Assembly: GCF_010501075.1 (NCBI RefSeq)
Contig: NZ_QVMN01000001.1
Span: 434,001 to 498,000 of the forward strand
Reading direction: 5' to 3'
Length of the DNA stretch: 64,000 nucleotides
From: Dysgonomonas sp. 25
Lineage (GTDB): Bacteria > Bacteroidota > Bacteroidia > Bacteroidales > Dysgonomonadaceae
Shown: positions 9,140 to 18,830 of the stretch, one piece after another
Layout: every line of letters starts with the position of its first letter
Position numbering within the stretch: position 1 is the stretch's first letter
Made by a program: the position numbers and the translations under genes
Notes under the pieces: generated by a model
The model's database searches: none
What the model was told of the DNA's origin: nothing
Seen by the model: the letters and a program-made list of their open reading frames with translations, nothing else

Positions 9140-11536
9140 TTATTCTAAGACAACATCATCTTCTGCTTCCGTGCTATCAGTCGAATCGTCTGTTGTTTCT
9201 GTCGATTCGCTTTCCGTATCTTCGGCATTTTCATCTTTCTCTCCGTCTACGAAAGCCGGGCCTTGAAGACTGTCTGTAATGTCCTTGTCGATTATCGCAT
9301 TTATCTGAGGTCTCAGATTATATTTGTTTATCAAATCTCTTGTTTCGCTATCGATAGGCGCTCTGTATGCTTTTGTCGGATCAAGCTCACAAGCTTTCAG
9401 CAAATGCTTAACAGCTTCCGGCTCTTTCAACAGGCGGTAATTCACAATAGCAAGGAGATACTCGACATTGGCATTCGATTCCTGTTCCATCAGGATATTG
9501 TATGCACGGGCATTATATCCAAGACAAATCAAACATAATGCAGTATTGTAGTCCAAGTAATCGTTCAGTATCTCGAGTGCTTTTGTGTATTCGCGATCCT
9601 GAAGTAAGCGGATACCTTCGTCGTAGCCGGCAAGGAATTGCTGCTCGACAATCATATCCTGATCCATATTCGGACGGTGCATGGTGAATTTAACTTCGAC
9701 GCGGCGCAGCAATGGATATATCGAGTCTCTGATTATCCGATAGTCATTCTTATATGACCATCTGATAGCCAATTCGTTGTCATCGATTTTCTTTCTATCG
9801 GCCAATAAATCCAATATCTGGTCTTTATTTTTCAGGTCTTTTCTTCTCCGTACCATAGAAATCATACCATCGATGTCCTCGCCTTTGCTGCTTGTCGTTA
9901 CAACCTGCTCTGCATTACTGCTTTGAGGTAGTTTATATACAAGATAGTCTTTTATCCCTTTTACACGTTGACTTGCCAGTTTTTCGTTTGTCTCAATTTT
10001 TCCATCCAATGAAGAATAGGCTGTCAGCGCAATGTTGTCTACAACAATACCTTTTGCCACAGCATCGTGGTATTTAGACATAATCTTATCCATCTGATTC
10101 TCATTATCTTCGAATGTCACATCAAAGAATGACTGGTTAGGCGGATATTTAGGGAATACGGTAGTAAAGTCCGAAAGGTTGCGATATACTTTCGTTTCCC
10201 TTACCATCAACGATGTATCGGCAAGCTGAACGAGCGATGAAATAACATACGAAAGTGTATCGGCTGTCTGCGGAGTAAATGTACTGCGGTCCATTGCTTC
10301 CACACGGCTGTTCATCGTCACTCTGATGCTTTTCAAGCCTTCAACCACAGCATATGGCTGATGATAGTAATATACAAAATCTTTATCCGTTTCTACAATC
10401 GAATCGAAGCGCAAAGTATCCGGCGCGTGGTATGGATATATCACATTGATATCGAATATTTCGTCTTTACGTTCGATAAGCGCTTCATTCAGCGAAATAG
10501 CTCTGAAGTCGTAGCGATCCCGCGCGATTTCTATCGAGTCCTGCTCTGTAAATACTTCATTCGTTACATCGTCGAACGAAAATTCGCGGCCTTTGCGATA
10601 GTTTTCTCTATATTTTTTAGGGAAATTCTTTTCTGTCAGATAATCATTATCCCATCCTTTAGGATATTTCCTTGTTGCTTTGTCGTATTTCTTCTGATAT
10701 TTTTCAGTCAAAGTACCTTCTTTTATCTTTCCCTGAGACTCGGTGTAAGAAAGGAAATTATAGTTGCTATATTTTTTGTATTTAGCTCCGTATCTTTTTG
10801 CTACATAAAATGCATCCTGGTCTTCTCTCTCGAAACGCCATTTCTCATATCCCAATTGATTGCGCCATTCGTTATAATAGCGGTCCCAATAACGATTCTG
10901 ACGAAGTCTCATATCGCGTTTTATATCTTTTGACAAAAGAAATTCTTTATCGTAGTTTCCTTTAGGTACAAGCGCTTCCAAAAATTCGCGATACTCGCCG
11001 TAGTCTTCTTTCTGCATCGCTGCAAACTCCGAACCTTTCACTATAAATTCCTTCAAATACACAACCGAGTCGTTGTGTATAAGCTCCGGCTTAACAATAA
11101 CCCGCCATTTTTCCGAAAGGATTTCTTTAGGTACAGTCACAACAAAGTCGATGTTAATCTGACCGTCTCTTTCGGGTGTATATTGCGATTTACCCTTTAC
11201 CTCAACGGCTTTCAGCTGGAAGACTTGAGATGTCAGGTCGACATTATCTCCTACTTTTACCTGCTGAGTAGTGTCTGAATCTCCCAAAGAAGTTTCGGCG
11301 TGGTCGTAAGTTACATCTTCAGCTACGATTATAGCTCCGGTTATCGAATCTCTTCTTACCCCTTCGCTCGGCAAACCAATATTCGGCCGCTTTGATTGGC
11401 GGAATAAAGATTCTGTTTCGATTGTTTTTTTAGATGAACAAGATATTGAAATAATTGTCACAACAGCAACAAGTGATAGAAGTGTATAAATTGCCCTGAA
11501 TCTAAATATACCTTTTTTCGAAATTTTATTATTCAT
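9140..11536 (-). CDS. Large OmpA-like/TPR outer-membrane lipoprotein
   Basis: A 798-residue envelope protein. A basic start and hydrophobic helix end in ISCSS, a plausible lipobox with Cys near residue 33. Residues about 240-330 are very rich in Tyr, Lys and Arg. A segment VVDNIALTAYSSLDG followed by NEKLASQRVKGIKDYL is the OmpA-C-like peptidoglycan-associating motif (a beta strand, then the N-x(2)-L-x(2)-R helix). Near the C-terminus a TPR-like region (EYTKALEILNDYL, AYNILMEQ) leads to an acidic Ser/Thr/Glu/Asp tail. It probably anchors an outer-membrane assembly to peptidoglycan. No specific partner is visible and the function is unknown. Confidence 0.65.
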   Translation of the reverse strand: MNNKISKKGIFRFRAIYTLLSLVAVVTIISISCSSKKTIETESLFRQSKRPNIGLPSEGVRRDSITGAIIVAEDVTYDHAETSLGDSDTTQQVKVGDNVDLTSQVFQLKAVEVKGKSQYTPERDGQINIDFVVTVPKEILSEKWRVIVKPELIHNDSVVYLKEFIVKGSEFAAMQKEDYGEYREFLEALVPKGNYDKEFLLSKDIKRDMRLRQNRYWDRYYNEWRNQLGYEKWRFEREDQDAFYVAKRYGAKYKKYSNYNFLSYTESQGKIKEGTLTEKYQKKYDKATRKYPKGWDNDYLTEKNFPKKYRENYRKGREFSFDDVTNEVFTEQDSIEIARDRYDFRAISLNEALIERKDEIFDINVIYPYHAPDTLRFDSIVETDKDFVYYYHQPYAVVEGLKSIRVTMNSRVEAMDRSTFTPQTADTLSYVISSLVQLADTSLMVRETKVYRNLSDFTTVFPKYPPNQSFFDVTFEDNENQMDKIMSKYHDAVAKGIVVDNIALTAYSSLDGKIETNEKLASQRVKGIKDYLVYKLPQSSNAEQVVTTSSKGEDIDGMISMVRRRKDLKNKDQILDLLADRKKIDDNELAIRWSYKNDYRIIRDSIYPLLRRVEVKFTMHRPNMDQDMIVEQQFLAGYDEGIRLLQDREYTKALEILNDYLDYNTALCLICLGYNARAYNILMEQESNANVEYLLAIVNYRLLKEPEAVKHLLKACELDPTKAYRAPIDSETRDLINKYNLRPQINAIIDKDITDSLQGPAFVDGEKDENAEDTESESTETTDDSTDSTEAEDDVVLE

Positions 11537-11885
11537 AAATATATTTCCTTATTAAAACTGCTTTTCCGAATCTCCCTTTAGTATAATATGCCACATGCAA
11601 ATTTACAGTGAACACAACTAAAGCTCTCAGTAATGTGTAATTTTTTTGTATTGGTGTATTGTTTTATAAGTTCCATTAAGTTATACAAAATCAACATTTT
11701 ATCATCCGTTCTTATTTAAATGACAAAATCAGAGGTCAAAGATAAAAATTTTTTATGATTCCTCCGCCCTATTCTGAAAAATAAATAAAAAAATATAAGG
11801 AGCGTTCCAATATATTTTGATATATTTGTTTACAAAATTACATATTATAAATAGAGATTCACTAATTAATTTAATTTATAAAGCT
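11537..11885. other. AT-rich intergenic gap with divergent promoters
   Basis: This 349-bp gap separates the leftward OmpA/TPR gene from the rightward TM2 gene. A minus-strand TAAATTTG (11598-11605) and a plus-strand TATATTTG (11821-11828) fit the -7 consensus for the two genes; neither has a convincing -33 element. No ORF or stem was recognised in the rest. Confidence 0.4.
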
Positions 11886-12242
11886 ATGAGCGAAAAAGAA
11901 AAGAAAGTTGAAAAAGAAGTACAAGAGGTGGCAGAAAACGTATCGGAAGTAGTGGAAAAAGTAGAACAAGAAGCTACTGAAACAAAACATTCTGCCGAAG
12001 ATAAAGTGAACGAAGTATCGGAAAAGCTTGCCCCTAAAAACGTGAAACCTCAATCGAAAATAACAATGATTTTTGTTTGCTGGTTCCTTGGTTTTTTTGG
12101 TGTACACCGTTATATGATGGGATATTCTAACTGGTGGTTGATGCCGATCACATTAGGCGGTTGCTTCATTTGGATACTACTTGACTTTATTAAAATCATA
12201 ACAGGTAAGATGACTATGGCTGACGGAACTCCGTTGGAATAA
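11886..12242 (+). CDS. TM2-domain membrane protein with charged N-terminal coil
   Basis: The ATG at 11886 is preferred (MSEKEKKVEKEVQEV); the longer frame from 11817 has an unlikely start. Residues 1-55 are a Lys/Glu heptad-rich stretch likely to form a coiled coil. They are followed by a TM2 domain of two membrane helices: MIFVCWFLGFFGVHRYMMG, then a GGCFIWILLDFIKII helix and the TGKMTMADG ending. The helix-turn motif GFFGVHRYMMG is diagnostic of TM2. The function of bacterial TM2 proteins is not established. The DUF2752 gene follows after 60 bp on the same strand. Confidence 0.85.
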   Translation: MSEKEKKVEKEVQEVAENVSEVVEKVEQEATETKHSAEDKVNEVSEKLAPKNVKPQSKITMIFVCWFLGFFGVHRYMMGYSNWWLMPITLGGCFIWILLDFIKIITGKMTMADGTPLE

Positions 12243-12302
12243 CATCTTTATGGATAAATCAAACGGGAGGGCATTTTTTGCCCTCTTTGTTTATCTGCTA
12301 CT

Positions 12303-12632
12303 ATGATAAAGAAAGAACTGAAATATCTTTGGAAATACGCGATAGACAATAACTTCACCACATTAGTCGTCGTCTATGCCGTCATAGCTATTATCCTGAA
12401 AAGCTTATCTATTGTCGATATAACCATTCCTTGCCTGTGGACGAAGATATTCGGCTTCCATTGCCCGGGATGCGGCCTTACCACAGCAACTATCGAACTT
12501 ATTCACCTGCGGCCGGTAGCGGCTTTCGAAACGAATCCGCTGGTGTACATCGTCGTTCCGGCTATCCTGTATTATGTGATAACAGACTACCTCAAATTTC
12601 GCCGAAAAGTAGCGGCTATTCCTCAATCATAG
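12303..12632 (+). CDS. DUF2752 membrane protein
   Basis: A 109-residue protein with two or three membrane segments and the family motif FHCPGCGLTTA (two Cys of a CxxC pair), followed by a short loop and the helix VYIVVPAILYYVI. DUF2752 proteins are widespread in Bacteroidetes and of unknown role; the CPGCG motif suggests a metal or redox site. It may form an operon with the TM2 gene 60 bp upstream. Its 3' end overlaps cinA by 17 bp, tail to tail. Confidence 0.8.
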   Translation: MIKKELKYLWKYAIDNNFTTLVVVYAVIAIILKSLSIVDITIPCLWTKIFGFHCPGCGLTTATIELIHLRPVAAFETNPLVYIVVPAILYYVITDYLKFRRKVAAIPQS

Positions 12633-13842
12633 CAAGCATCTGCATCATAGCCACATTAGAGGCGCGCATTATATTGGCATCCCTATACTGTCCCATCTGA
12701 TATTTTTTGGCTACCGATTTACCTTTATACCGAGTGCATATCCAAACCGTCCCCACCGGTTTATCTTCTGTCCCGCCATCAGGGCCGGCAATACCCGAAA
12801 CGGCAATAGCACAATCCACATTCAGCGCTTTAGCCACACCATGAGCCATTTCCAGCACAACGGCCTCGCTTACGGCTCCGTACATATCCAAAGCCTGCTG
12901 TGAAACGTGCAGCAAATTCACCTTCGCCTCATTCGCATAAGAAACGATGCTCCCTTTGAAGTAGTGCGACGACCCGGGAATAGATGTTATCAGGCGGGCA
13001 ATATTTCCTCCCGTGCAACTTTCGGCCGTACCTAAGGTTAGCCCTTTTTCAAACAGGCGTGCTCCTAATAGCTGTTCGATAGGCATATCCCTTTCTGCCA
13101 GAATAGCATCTCCCAATAGGCCTTCGAGTTTCTTCACCTGCTCATTCAGTTCGGCGCGGCGATGCTCTCCTTTTACAAATAGGCGCAGTTTAACCACCCC
13201 CGGAGAAGGCAGATAGGCCAAACCGAAACCTTTCGGCAGATTATCTTCAAAATCGGCTATATAGGTTGCTAAACCCGATTCGCTATATCCGCCGACTATA
13301 AATACCTTTTTCAGATAAGCCTCCGTATCGTATTGATGTTGTAAGCGGGGGATAATTTCATGCTCCATTACATATTTCATTTCGTACGGAACACCGGGCA
13401 TCGAAACCAATACCTTCCCTTTATAATCGAACCAGGTAATAGGGGCTGTACCTACCTTGTTTTGTATCACCGTACAATCTTTCGGTACGTATGCCTGATT
13501 ACGGGTAAGTTCGTTTACGGTGGTGAAACCGTTGAAGAGCTGCTCTATATTTTGTAATACGTCGTCGCTGAAAACCAATTCCGTACCAAAGTATTCGCAC
13601 AATGTCTTTTTGGTTATATCGTCCTTGGTAGGGCCTAAACCTCCCGTCATAAGGATAACGTCTACCCTACCGAATACATCTGTTATTGTATTCTTTATCT
13701 GGTCTGCATCGTCTCCGATAGCCTGTTTCTCTTCTATTTCGAACCCTGCGTCGGTCATCTTCGATGCCATCCAGGCCGAATTGGTATCGACAATCTGCCC
13801 TATCAATATCTCGTCACCAATAGTTACAATCGCTGCTTTCAT
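12616..13842 (-). CDS. cinA: CinA: competence/damage-inducible protein, NMN amidohydrolase type
   Basis: A 408-residue two-domain protein. The N-terminal MoCF-like domain (residues 1-170) begins MKAAIVTIGDEILIGQ and has the TGGLGPTKDD loop. The C-terminal CinA domain (about 250-408) has LGTAESCTGGNIARL and AVSGIAGPDGGT, the nicotinamide-nucleotide deamidase core. In NAD recycling the C-terminal domain converts NMN to NaMN; the N-terminal domain acts on ADP-ribose-like pyrophosphates. The length and both motifs are intact. It stands alone, 18 bp after the WG-repeat gene stop on the same strand. Confidence 0.93.
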   Translation of the reverse strand: MKAAIVTIGDEILIGQIVDTNSAWMASKMTDAGFEIEEKQAIGDDADQIKNTITDVFGRVDVILMTGGLGPTKDDITKKTLCEYFGTELVFSDDVLQNIEQLFNGFTTVNELTRNQAYVPKDCTVIQNKVGTAPITWFDYKGKVLVSMPGVPYEMKYVMEHEIIPRLQHQYDTEAYLKKVFIVGGYSESGLATYIADFEDNLPKGFGLAYLPSPGVVKLRLFVKGEHRRAELNEQVKKLEGLLGDAILAERDMPIEQLLGARLFEKGLTLGTAESCTGGNIARLITSIPGSSHYFKGSIVSYANEAKVNLLHVSQQALDMYGAVSEAVVLEMAHGVAKALNVDCAIAVSGIAGPDGGTEDKPVGTVWICTRYKGKSVAKKYQMGQYRDANIMRASNVAMMQMLAMIEE

Positions 13843-13860
13843 AATAGCTGTCTGATTTTT

Positions 13861-15525
13861 TTATTTATCTATAAATTCCTTACCATCCTTTGCCAGCCAT
13901 CCCCATCGCCCGTCAGCCAGTTGAAAACGAGCCAGATTCCAGTTAAAAGGTTCAAGAACTTTATATTTCGGCGTATTACTTACCGGGTAATAAGTCTTTA
14001 GTCCTTTCCTATACAAGACCAAGTATTGATAACCGGCATCTATCTTGTCATAAACAAACGGGAGAATCTCTTTGTTGTTTTCGCGAACATCAAAAACACC
14101 ATACTTTCCATTTTTCTTGGCTATAATCCAGCTGACCGGCAGAGTTCTGCCATAATAACACTCATTTGTTCCACTAATCAATTTCGGATCTTTATATTCT
14201 TCCGGCAAATCATAAGCTTCTATCTCATACCCATACATTTCATGTCGTTGATCCCATCCCCCGCCATAGGTAGATCCATACCACTCATAACGATCCAATC
14301 CGTAGCGTTTGACAACATTTTCTTCAAAATCTATTGAATATTGATAAACCTCCCACGAACCAGGGGCATAGGGGATTTTCAGAAGTTTTAAATCTTCTTC
14401 AGTCGCGCTTGGAAAAATATACTGCAGACGTTTCAATGCTTCAAACTTCCGGTAATCCCCCGGATAATAGAAGCTGACCCACGTATATTGTTTATACTTC
14501 CGCTTTTTCGGATAACCTTTTATTGTTTTAGGAGGAAGAAGGATCACATCTAAGCCTAAAGGTAAAATCTGGTCATCTGTACTCATAAAACTATAGGAAT
14601 AGTCATCAGTCTCATTCCCTTTGTTATCCATAAAATACATCCGCCCATTATCTTCAAGAATCTGATAACGATACACAACGGGATATGCTGCCTGTAGATT
14701 TTCCCGCACCTTTTCGCCCATATAGTTAATCAAATCTACCCGCCCATTACGAAAACCTCTGGCAAGAACCTCCTCTAATTTCAACGAATCATAGATGGCA
14801 GGTATTACTTCTTTGCCTGTTATCGTGTATAAACCATATTTCCCATTGACGCGCAACGTATCGGTATCTTTGTGTAACTGCCGCGAATAAAGCATCTCAA
14901 CAGGGTCATATGTATGCTTCTGCGGAATACATATGGTATCTTTCATGTAATCAGCCACTAATAAATAACGCCCGTCCTTCATCGGCAGAATCACACCATC
15001 TACCTCATATTCATATTCATCAGGATCAAAGGGGCACGTTTCACTTGTGCGATACTTCTGTCCTTGAAAATATAGATGCAAATCATACAATATTCCAAAA
15101 TTCAATTCACCGACCGATTCCTGTTTCCATGCATTGGAAACCGTAAAATGATCTGATCGACCTTCTTCATGACGAACAGTTGCATATCTATCCGGTGCGA
15201 AAAAGGTATAATCGTGATAACCATATTCATAGGAGAGGGGTATTTTCTTTCCTAACAATTCCTGTTCGCAATCCACATTTAGCCGGAATTGATCATATCC
15301 GAAAAGAGGCTTTGCCAAAAGGGAAGAGTCCCTACCGCTAACTATACGGTGTTCTATTACCATTCTGTTTCGCTCATCAAACGAAACCTCGTGAACTTGA
15401 ACAGCTTTATCAATATAATGGAGAAGATAAAATCCACGCGAAGTCACATAAACAGAGTCGGGCTGCCATGCAAAAAGGTTTGTGCAAGTAATCAGAAGAA
15501 AAATAGATATCAATAGCTTCCTCAT
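13861..15525 (-). CDS. Secreted WG-repeat protein, unknown function
   Basis: A 554-residue exported protein with signal peptide MRKLLISIFLLITCTNLFAW. Several WG-type repeats of the pattern G-K-Y-G-(L/V)-(Y/F)...EIIPxxYD are seen (VNGKYGLYTITGKEVIPAIY, KNGKYGVFDVRENNKEILPF and DGRWGWLAKDGKEF). WG repeats form beta-propeller-like or solenoid surfaces in secreted bacterial proteins; no ligand is known. Its start lies 2 bp after the stop of the next gene upstream, so the pair is co-transcribed and probably translationally coupled. Confidence 0.75.
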   Translation of the reverse strand: MRKLLISIFLLITCTNLFAWQPDSVYVTSRGFYLLHYIDKAVQVHEVSFDERNRMVIEHRIVSGRDSSLLAKPLFGYDQFRLNVDCEQELLGKKIPLSYEYGYHDYTFFAPDRYATVRHEEGRSDHFTVSNAWKQESVGELNFGILYDLHLYFQGQKYRTSETCPFDPDEYEYEVDGVILPMKDGRYLLVADYMKDTICIPQKHTYDPVEMLYSRQLHKDTDTLRVNGKYGLYTITGKEVIPAIYDSLKLEEVLARGFRNGRVDLINYMGEKVRENLQAAYPVVYRYQILEDNGRMYFMDNKGNETDDYSYSFMSTDDQILPLGLDVILLPPKTIKGYPKKRKYKQYTWVSFYYPGDYRKFEALKRLQYIFPSATEEDLKLLKIPYAPGSWEVYQYSIDFEENVVKRYGLDRYEWYGSTYGGGWDQRHEMYGYEIEAYDLPEEYKDPKLISGTNECYYGRTLPVSWIIAKKNGKYGVFDVRENNKEILPFVYDKIDAGYQYLVLYRKGLKTYYPVSNTPKYKVLEPFNWNLARFQLADGRWGWLAKDGKEFIDK

Positions 15526-15527
15526 GG

Positions 15528-16289
15528 CTAAAAACCTGTTACTAAAAGATTCTTAGCTGCTTTCAAGCTGCATTTCTGGTATTTGGAATAGGCAGCGGCC
15601 GCACTGTTTCGCACAGCATCGTCTGTTCCCCCGTTGATGTATGTGGCAAGTGCATCGTGCAGCGTATACGCTTCGGGAGCCATCAGGTGAGTACTCCAAA
15701 GCAAAGGATTAGCCCCTGTAGCCTCTACATAGTATTTAAAATATTGTTTACTCGCACAGGCAAGGATAATCGCCTGTCGTTTTTTTCCATCCTTATTTTT
15801 GGAATTTCCCTGCAACGAGAAATCCATCAAACCATTATGACCGATATAGGCTACCACTTCGGCATTCCCGAAGATGCCTATCTTTTTGTCGGCAACGGTT
15901 ATTTCTTCTTTCTTTGCTCCGGCAAGGGCAGCCAGCATATCCACCGTGCAATCGCTTATATTGCGGCCATCGTATGCATCGGCAACTAAATAGAAATTCT
16001 TTGTTTTATGCTGGAATACAATCCGTTCCAACCGTACGCTGTCTACCTTGTAGCGCTTCAACTCTTTCCAATCGGCGCTCTTTTTGAAATAGGTACGCAC
16101 GCCATAACCGCATCCCCAGTAAAGGTTGGTATGTGGGTCTTGTCCATTGCCTATCCCTTTCGGAACCTTCACAATACCCTGATTATCATTATCGCACAGA
16201 GCAACTAAAACATGGATAGTTTTAAATTCCTGCGCCTGTAACAAATAGCACGAGAATAAGAACAACGCGAAAAAAAGCAAGCGTTTCAT
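15528..16289 (-). CDS. Secreted protein of unknown function, possible caspase-fold (clan CD) hydrolase
   Basis: The ATG at 16289 begins the signal peptide MKRLLFFALFLFSCYLLQAQ; a TTG two codons earlier is less likely. The mature part opens with IHVLVALCDNDNQGIV and contains VPKGIGNGQDP and LYWGCGYGV, a pattern I have seen in unnamed proteins of several phyla. Two segments resemble clan CD cysteine peptidases: a strand ending in a His (VAYIGHNGLMDF) and a later strand ending in a Cys (AIILACAS), with caspase-like order and spacing. This is an inference. It is the upstream member of a coupled pair with the WG-repeat gene. Confidence 0.55.
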   Translation of the reverse strand: MKRLLFFALFLFSCYLLQAQEFKTIHVLVALCDNDNQGIVKVPKGIGNGQDPHTNLYWGCGYGVRTYFKKSADWKELKRYKVDSVRLERIVFQHKTKNFYLVADAYDGRNISDCTVDMLAALAGAKKEEITVADKKIGIFGNAEVVAYIGHNGLMDFSLQGNSKNKDGKKRQAIILACASKQYFKYYVEATGANPLLWSTHLMAPEAYTLHDALATYINGGTDDAVRNSAAAAYSKYQKCSLKAAKNLLVTGF

Positions 16290-16321
16290 AGGCAAAGGTG
16301 TTTATGTGTTATTAAAATAGA

Positions 16322-17338
16322 TTAGACTACCACCCTCGAAAAAGGGGCAGCATCCATCGGGCAATATTGTCCATCGAGGTATTTATAATACCCTGCTATG
16401 GCTACCATCGCCGCATTATCGGTCGTATAACCGAATTTAGGGATATGTATCTTCCATCCGTAGCGCTTGGCATGGTCTTCGAAGGCTGCCCGTAACCCCG
16501 AATTGGCAGATACCCCTCCGGCGACAGCAACTTCTTTGATGCCCAAATCTTTTGCAGCACGGCGCAATTGCTCCATCAACACCTCTACTACCGTTTTTTG
16601 CAGCGAAGCACAAAGGTCGGCTTTATTCTTTTCGATAAAACCGGCATCCTTTTTCAATTCGTCGCGAAGCAGATAGAGAAAAGATGTTTTCAGCCCGCTA
16701 AAGCTATAATCATAGCCTTTGATATGCGGTTTATTGAATTTGAAACGGTCGGGATTCCCTTCTTTAGCCAGCCGGTCTACGATAGGCCCTCCCGGGTAAC
16801 CCAACCCCATCACTTTGGCACATTTGTCGAAAGCCTCACCGGCAGCATCGTCTATTGTCTGCCCGATGATTTCCATATCCTTATAAGACTTCACTAAGAT
16901 AATCTGCGAGTTACCACCCGAAACCAACAGACACAGAAAAGGATAACGGGGCGAAAGATGTTCTTCGCCTTTCTCTTTGATAAAATGCGCCAGCACATGG
17001 GCTTGCAGGTGATTGACATCAACCATAGGAATATCGAGAGCCGTAGCAAATCCTTTGGCAAAGGAAGTCCCTACCAGCAAAGAACCCATCAGCCCCGGGC
17101 CACGCGTAAAGGCAATGGCCGTTATCTCCTCGCGACTTACTCCGGCCTGTTTAAGCGCCTGATCGACTACGGGGATAATATTCTGCTGATGTGCCCGCGA
17201 TGCTAATTCGGGTACTACGCCGCCATAAGCTTCGTGCACTTTCTGGCTGGATACGACGTTCGATAAAAGAACGCCATCCTGTATGACAGCCGCAGCGGTA
17301 TCATCACAGGATGACTCTATTCCTAAAATTGTTATCAT
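16322..17338 (-). CDS. tsaD: tRNA N6-adenosine threonylcarbamoyltransferase TsaD
   Basis: This enzyme transfers the threonylcarbamoyl group to A37 of ANN-decoding tRNAs (t6A synthesis, with TsaB and TsaE). The N-terminus ILGIESSCDDTAAAV and the metal-binding H-x(3)-H (VNHLQAHVLAH) are intact, as are LVSGGNSQI and the C-terminal NAAMVAIAG motif. The 338-residue length is standard. A small conserved gene begins upstream with a 9-bp gap and is co-transcribed. Confidence 0.96.
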   Translation of the reverse strand: MITILGIESSCDDTAAAVIQDGVLLSNVVSSQKVHEAYGGVVPELASRAHQQNIIPVVDQALKQAGVSREEITAIAFTRGPGLMGSLLVGTSFAKGFATALDIPMVDVNHLQAHVLAHFIKEKGEEHLSPRYPFLCLLVSGGNSQIILVKSYKDMEIIGQTIDDAAGEAFDKCAKVMGLGYPGGPIVDRLAKEGNPDRFKFNKPHIKGYDYSFSGLKTSFLYLLRDELKKDAGFIEKNKADLCASLQKTVVEVLMEQLRRAAKDLGIKEVAVAGGVSANSGLRAAFEDHAKRYGWKIHIPKFGYTTDNAAMVAIAGYYKYLDGQYCPMDAAPFSRVVV

Positions 17339-17347
17339 TCAATTCTC

Positions 17348-17695
17348 CTATATTTGCTGAAACACGTTTTTGAGGCGTTTCATTTCATCGTTCATCCGCT
17401 TTACGCCAAGAAGACCTCCCGACATACCGCTCGACTCTTTTTTAAGCCCTACACGGATATTATTCATATCTTCGGCATCCAATGTCACCTTGAACTTAAA
17501 ATACTTGTAGAATCCGCCTAACAAAAGGCGCAATCCGAAACTTCCGTACTGATAAACACCCATTCCCAGATGTTTATACCCCAACGATTTCATTGTTGCA
17601 TCTACTGTTTGTTCCAAATCAGCAGGATGTAGCCCTGAATAAACGTATACGAATCTTTCGCTCGATACTAAATCTTCTCCAATAAAATAAGCCAT
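17348..17695 (-). CDS. Small conserved protein upstream of tsaD, unknown function
   Basis: A 115-residue cytosolic-looking protein without signal peptide (MAYFIGEDLVSSERFVYV). It has a hydrophobic middle (FGLRLLLGGFYKYFKFKV) and a Gly-Met-Ser-rich turn (SSGMSGGLLGV) before a basic helix. I do not recognise the family. It ends 9 bp before tsaD on the same strand, so it is probably co-expressed, and its start region is divergent from the GldB-like gene. Confidence 0.55.
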   Translation of the reverse strand: MAYFIGEDLVSSERFVYVYSGLHPADLEQTVDATMKSLGYKHLGMGVYQYGSFGLRLLLGGFYKYFKFKVTLDAEDMNNIRVGLKKESSGMSGGLLGVKRMNDEMKRLKNVFQQI

Positions 17696-17791
17696 AAGTT
17701 ATGTGTTTTTTTTAATTAATAAATGTATGTTTGTAATATCAAAACAAAAATATAACTTTTAAATTATTTCAGCAAAAGAAGTTCTCAAATA

Positions 17792-18775
17792 ATGCATAAA
17801 ACTAAAAATATCGCAATCCTGTTTCTCTTTGTCGTTGTGTATCTGGGAAATATATTTCAGGCAAAAGCGCAGAACAGCGCGGATGTATCTATTATGCGTC
17901 TGGATAAGGATTTTCAGACTTTTCTTTCAAAACCGACAAAATCAGAAGGAGATAAGTTAGTAAAAAAATATCCCAGTCTTTTCCCTGCGTTCGGGCAGAT
18001 AACCGTCGGGAAAATGATAGATAACGACACAACAGCTTTCTACAAAACATTAACAGATTACTTTTCTCATCCTGAGCTGAAAAAAGTCTATATAGACGAG
18101 CAAAAGAAATTCAAAGACATTGCCACATACGAAAAAGAACTATCCGAAGCCAAGGCTATAGCGGCCTCTCTACTACCCGACCGGCAATTCCCGCGCGTAG
18201 CGATGCACGTTTCGGGTTTCAAAGAGAATATCATTATCATAGATGGCATTATCTCGCTATCGGCTGAGAAGTATATGGGCAGCGATTACGGATTATATCA
18301 ATCCTTTTTCCCGGCTGACGAGCGTTTCCAGATGGCTCCCGAATTTATCACCCGCGACTATCTGAAAGCTTGGATATTAGGCGAAGATATCATTAAAACG
18401 GAAGATAAACAAACCCTCATATCCGCTATGGTGGAACAAGGAAAACTTCTCTTTTTGTTATCCAAGCTCTTACCCGACAGCAGCCCGTCTGACATTGCGG
18501 GTTTCACCCAACCTGAAATAGAATGGTTCGAAAAAAACGAAGCAAGAGTATGGAAGGCTGCTTCGAAAGGCAATACACTCTTTTCCACACAGCGACAGGT
18601 AATCGGCAAATACATGGACGAACGAGGAGGCATGGCTGATTCTCCCAAACAGGTAGGAGCGCTCACAGGATGGCGGATTGTGGAACAATATGCACGTAAT
18701 ACGGGGATTACGGCGAAAGAAATACTGGCAAAAGATACCGAAACAATATTAAAAGGGGCTAAATACAAACCATAA
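17792..18775 (+). CDS. GldB-like exported protein
   Basis: A 327-residue protein with an N-terminal signal sequence ending AKAQ. Unlike Flavobacterium GldB it has no lipobox Cys, so it should be periplasmic. The body matches the gliding-motility GldB family in order: MRLDKDFQTFL near the N-terminus, YPSLFPAFG, a central RVAMHVSGFKENIIIIDG, the FFPADERFQM loop and the late GALTGWRIVEQYARNTG motif. Non-gliding Bacteroidales keep GldB homologues, so motility is not implied; the family resembles metalloprotease-like folds. It lies 55 bp before rnr on the same strand. Confidence 0.75.
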   Translation: MHKTKNIAILFLFVVVYLGNIFQAKAQNSADVSIMRLDKDFQTFLSKPTKSEGDKLVKKYPSLFPAFGQITVGKMIDNDTTAFYKTLTDYFSHPELKKVYIDEQKKFKDIATYEKELSEAKAIAASLLPDRQFPRVAMHVSGFKENIIIIDGIISLSAEKYMGSDYGLYQSFFPADERFQMAPEFITRDYLKAWILGEDIIKTEDKQTLISAMVEQGKLLFLLSKLLPDSSPSDIAGFTQPEIEWFEKNEARVWKAASKGNTLFSTQRQVIGKYMDERGGMADSPKQVGALTGWRIVEQYARNTGITAKEILAKDTETILKGAKYKP

Positions 18776-18830
18776 ATAGCACAAATGTGTTATACATGGA
18801 AATACTAAACTAAAAACTTAAACATTATAT

